This document shows, in pieces, positions 4,906 to 5,533 of a DNA stretch of 5,533 nt. How positions within the stretch are numbered: position 1 is the stretch's first letter; the number at the start of each line of letters is the position of its first letter. The notes under the pieces are model-generated. The model was not told the origin of the DNA and ran no database searches. It worked only from the letters and a program-made list of their open reading frames with translations. Source of the DNA: Candidatus Dadabacteria bacterium (GTDB lineage Bacteria; J088); NCBI GenBank assembly GCA_003695505.1, contig RFIY01000104.1:1-5533 (forward strand), given 5' to 3'. The position numbers and the translations under genes are program-made.

Positions 4906-5533
4906 ACGAAAAACCGTACTGATTGTCGAGGACGAGGCCCGGATCGCCGATCTCGTCTCGGCATATCTGGAGCGCGCTGGATACCGCACGGTGCGGCATG
5001 CGACCGGGGTGGGTCTGCCCGATATCGTGCGCCGGGAGCGACCGGACCTGGTGTTGCTCGACCTGGGGTTGCCGGGGCAGGACGGCCTGGCGGCCTTCCA
5101 GGAAGTCCGCGCGGTCAGGGACGTCCCGATCATCATTGTCACAGCCCGTATCGACGAGATCGATCGGCTGCTGGGTCTTGAGCTGGGTGCCGACGACTAC
5201 ATTTGCAAACCATTCAGCCCCCGCGAGCTGGTCGCCCGCGTGCGCAACGTGCTCAGGCGCACGGCCGGTCCCGCGCCGGGGCGTCACGAAACGGTCACCG
5301 TCGGACCGGTTCTGGTGGATCCCGAACAGCGAACGGCCACGGTCAACGGTGTCGTGCTCGACCTGACGCGGTATGAATTCGATCTGCTGCGCGCGATGGC
5401 GTCGCGGCCGGGTCGTGTCTTTACCCGCGCACAACTGTTGTTCGAACTCACGGGTAACGATCTCAAGGCCTATGAGCGTACGATCGACAGTCACATCAAG
5501 AATCTGCGACGAAAGCTGCGCGAAGCCGCCGGG
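4898..5533 (+). CDS. baeR: BaeR-type response regulator, OmpR family (3' end outside window)
   Basis: A cytoplasmic DNA-binding response regulator; 212 residues are visible and the gene runs off the right edge. The receiver domain (about 5-118) has the acidic pair E11/D12, phospho-acceptor D55, T82 and K104. The stretch RIDEIDRLLGLELG followed by ADDYICKPFSPRELVARV is nearly the E. coli BaeR sequence and is distinctive for that subgroup. The OmpR-type winged helix starts at about 132, with LTRYEFDLLRAMASRPGRVF, the LTGND loop region and TIDSHIKNLRRKLR, the recognition helix. The family is about 240 residues, so roughly 30 are missing. The gene overlaps baeS by 8 bp and has a strong AAGGAG site, so the two are co-translated. 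In E. coli, BaeR activates multidrug efflux genes (mdtABC, acrD) and spy; none is visible here. Confidence 0.92.
   Translation, partial: MSERKTVLIVEDEARIADLVSAYLERAGYRTVRHATGVGLPDIVRRERPDLVLLDLGLPGQDGLAAFQEVRAVRDVPIIIVTARIDEIDRLLGLELGADDYICKPFSPRELVARVRNVLRRTAGPAPGRHETVTVGPVLVDPEQRTATVNGVVLDLTRYEFDLLRAMASRPGRVFTRAQLLFELTGNDLKAYERTIDSHIKNLRRKLREAAG

Noticed and set aside
4823-5494. Antisense open frame opposite baeR
   Set aside because: It lies opposite an unmistakable BaeR-like regulator and has no recognisable motifs of its own.

Overview
The window looks like a chromosomal segment of a fairly high-GC proteobacterium. A gammaproteobacterium is most likely, because the two-component pair at the right end closely resembles BaeS/BaeR; this is an inference from protein motifs, not a species call. 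All convincing genes are on the + strand. Composition is patchy. Sampled 60-base stretches give about 67% G+C in the kinase gene and 70% in an Rhs core segment. The small membrane-protein genes between the Rhs segments fall to about 42-53%. This GC-rich core with AT-richer tip and partner genes is typical of rhs loci.

Positions 1-2992 hold three consecutive cassettes with the same layout: the end of an Rhs core, a unique short C-terminal tip, then a small polytopic membrane protein. Cassette 1 (1-925) starts inside an rhs gene that enters from the left; its tip carries aspartate-rich calcium-loop-like repeats. Cassette 2 (935-1739) begins abruptly inside the core, with no start of its own, and has a proline-rich tip. 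Cassette 3 (about 1905-2992) keeps a longer piece of core and a possible GTG start; its tip is short, hydrophobic and cysteine-rich. The membrane genes follow their tips by 15 bp, or overlap them by 13 bp or 4 bp. They are the obvious candidates for cognate immunity proteins, although none belongs to a family I can name.

Positions 2991-3379 are a scar region. A fourth core fragment (2991-3059) breaks off in mid-motif and runs in frame into what looks like the tail of an antitoxin (3060-3140). A ParE/RelE-like toxin gene follows, broken by an early frameshift (3141-3379). All four core copies share a 26-bp block that is identical in every copy, at or near the left edge of copies 2 and 4. This suggests that homologous recombination in this block appends and swaps tips.

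Positions 3439-5533 hold a BaeS-type sensor histidine kinase and its BaeR-type response regulator, overlapping by 8 bp. The regulator is cut by the window end. This envelope-stress system appears functionally unrelated to the Rhs cassettes and marks the conserved flank of the variable locus.
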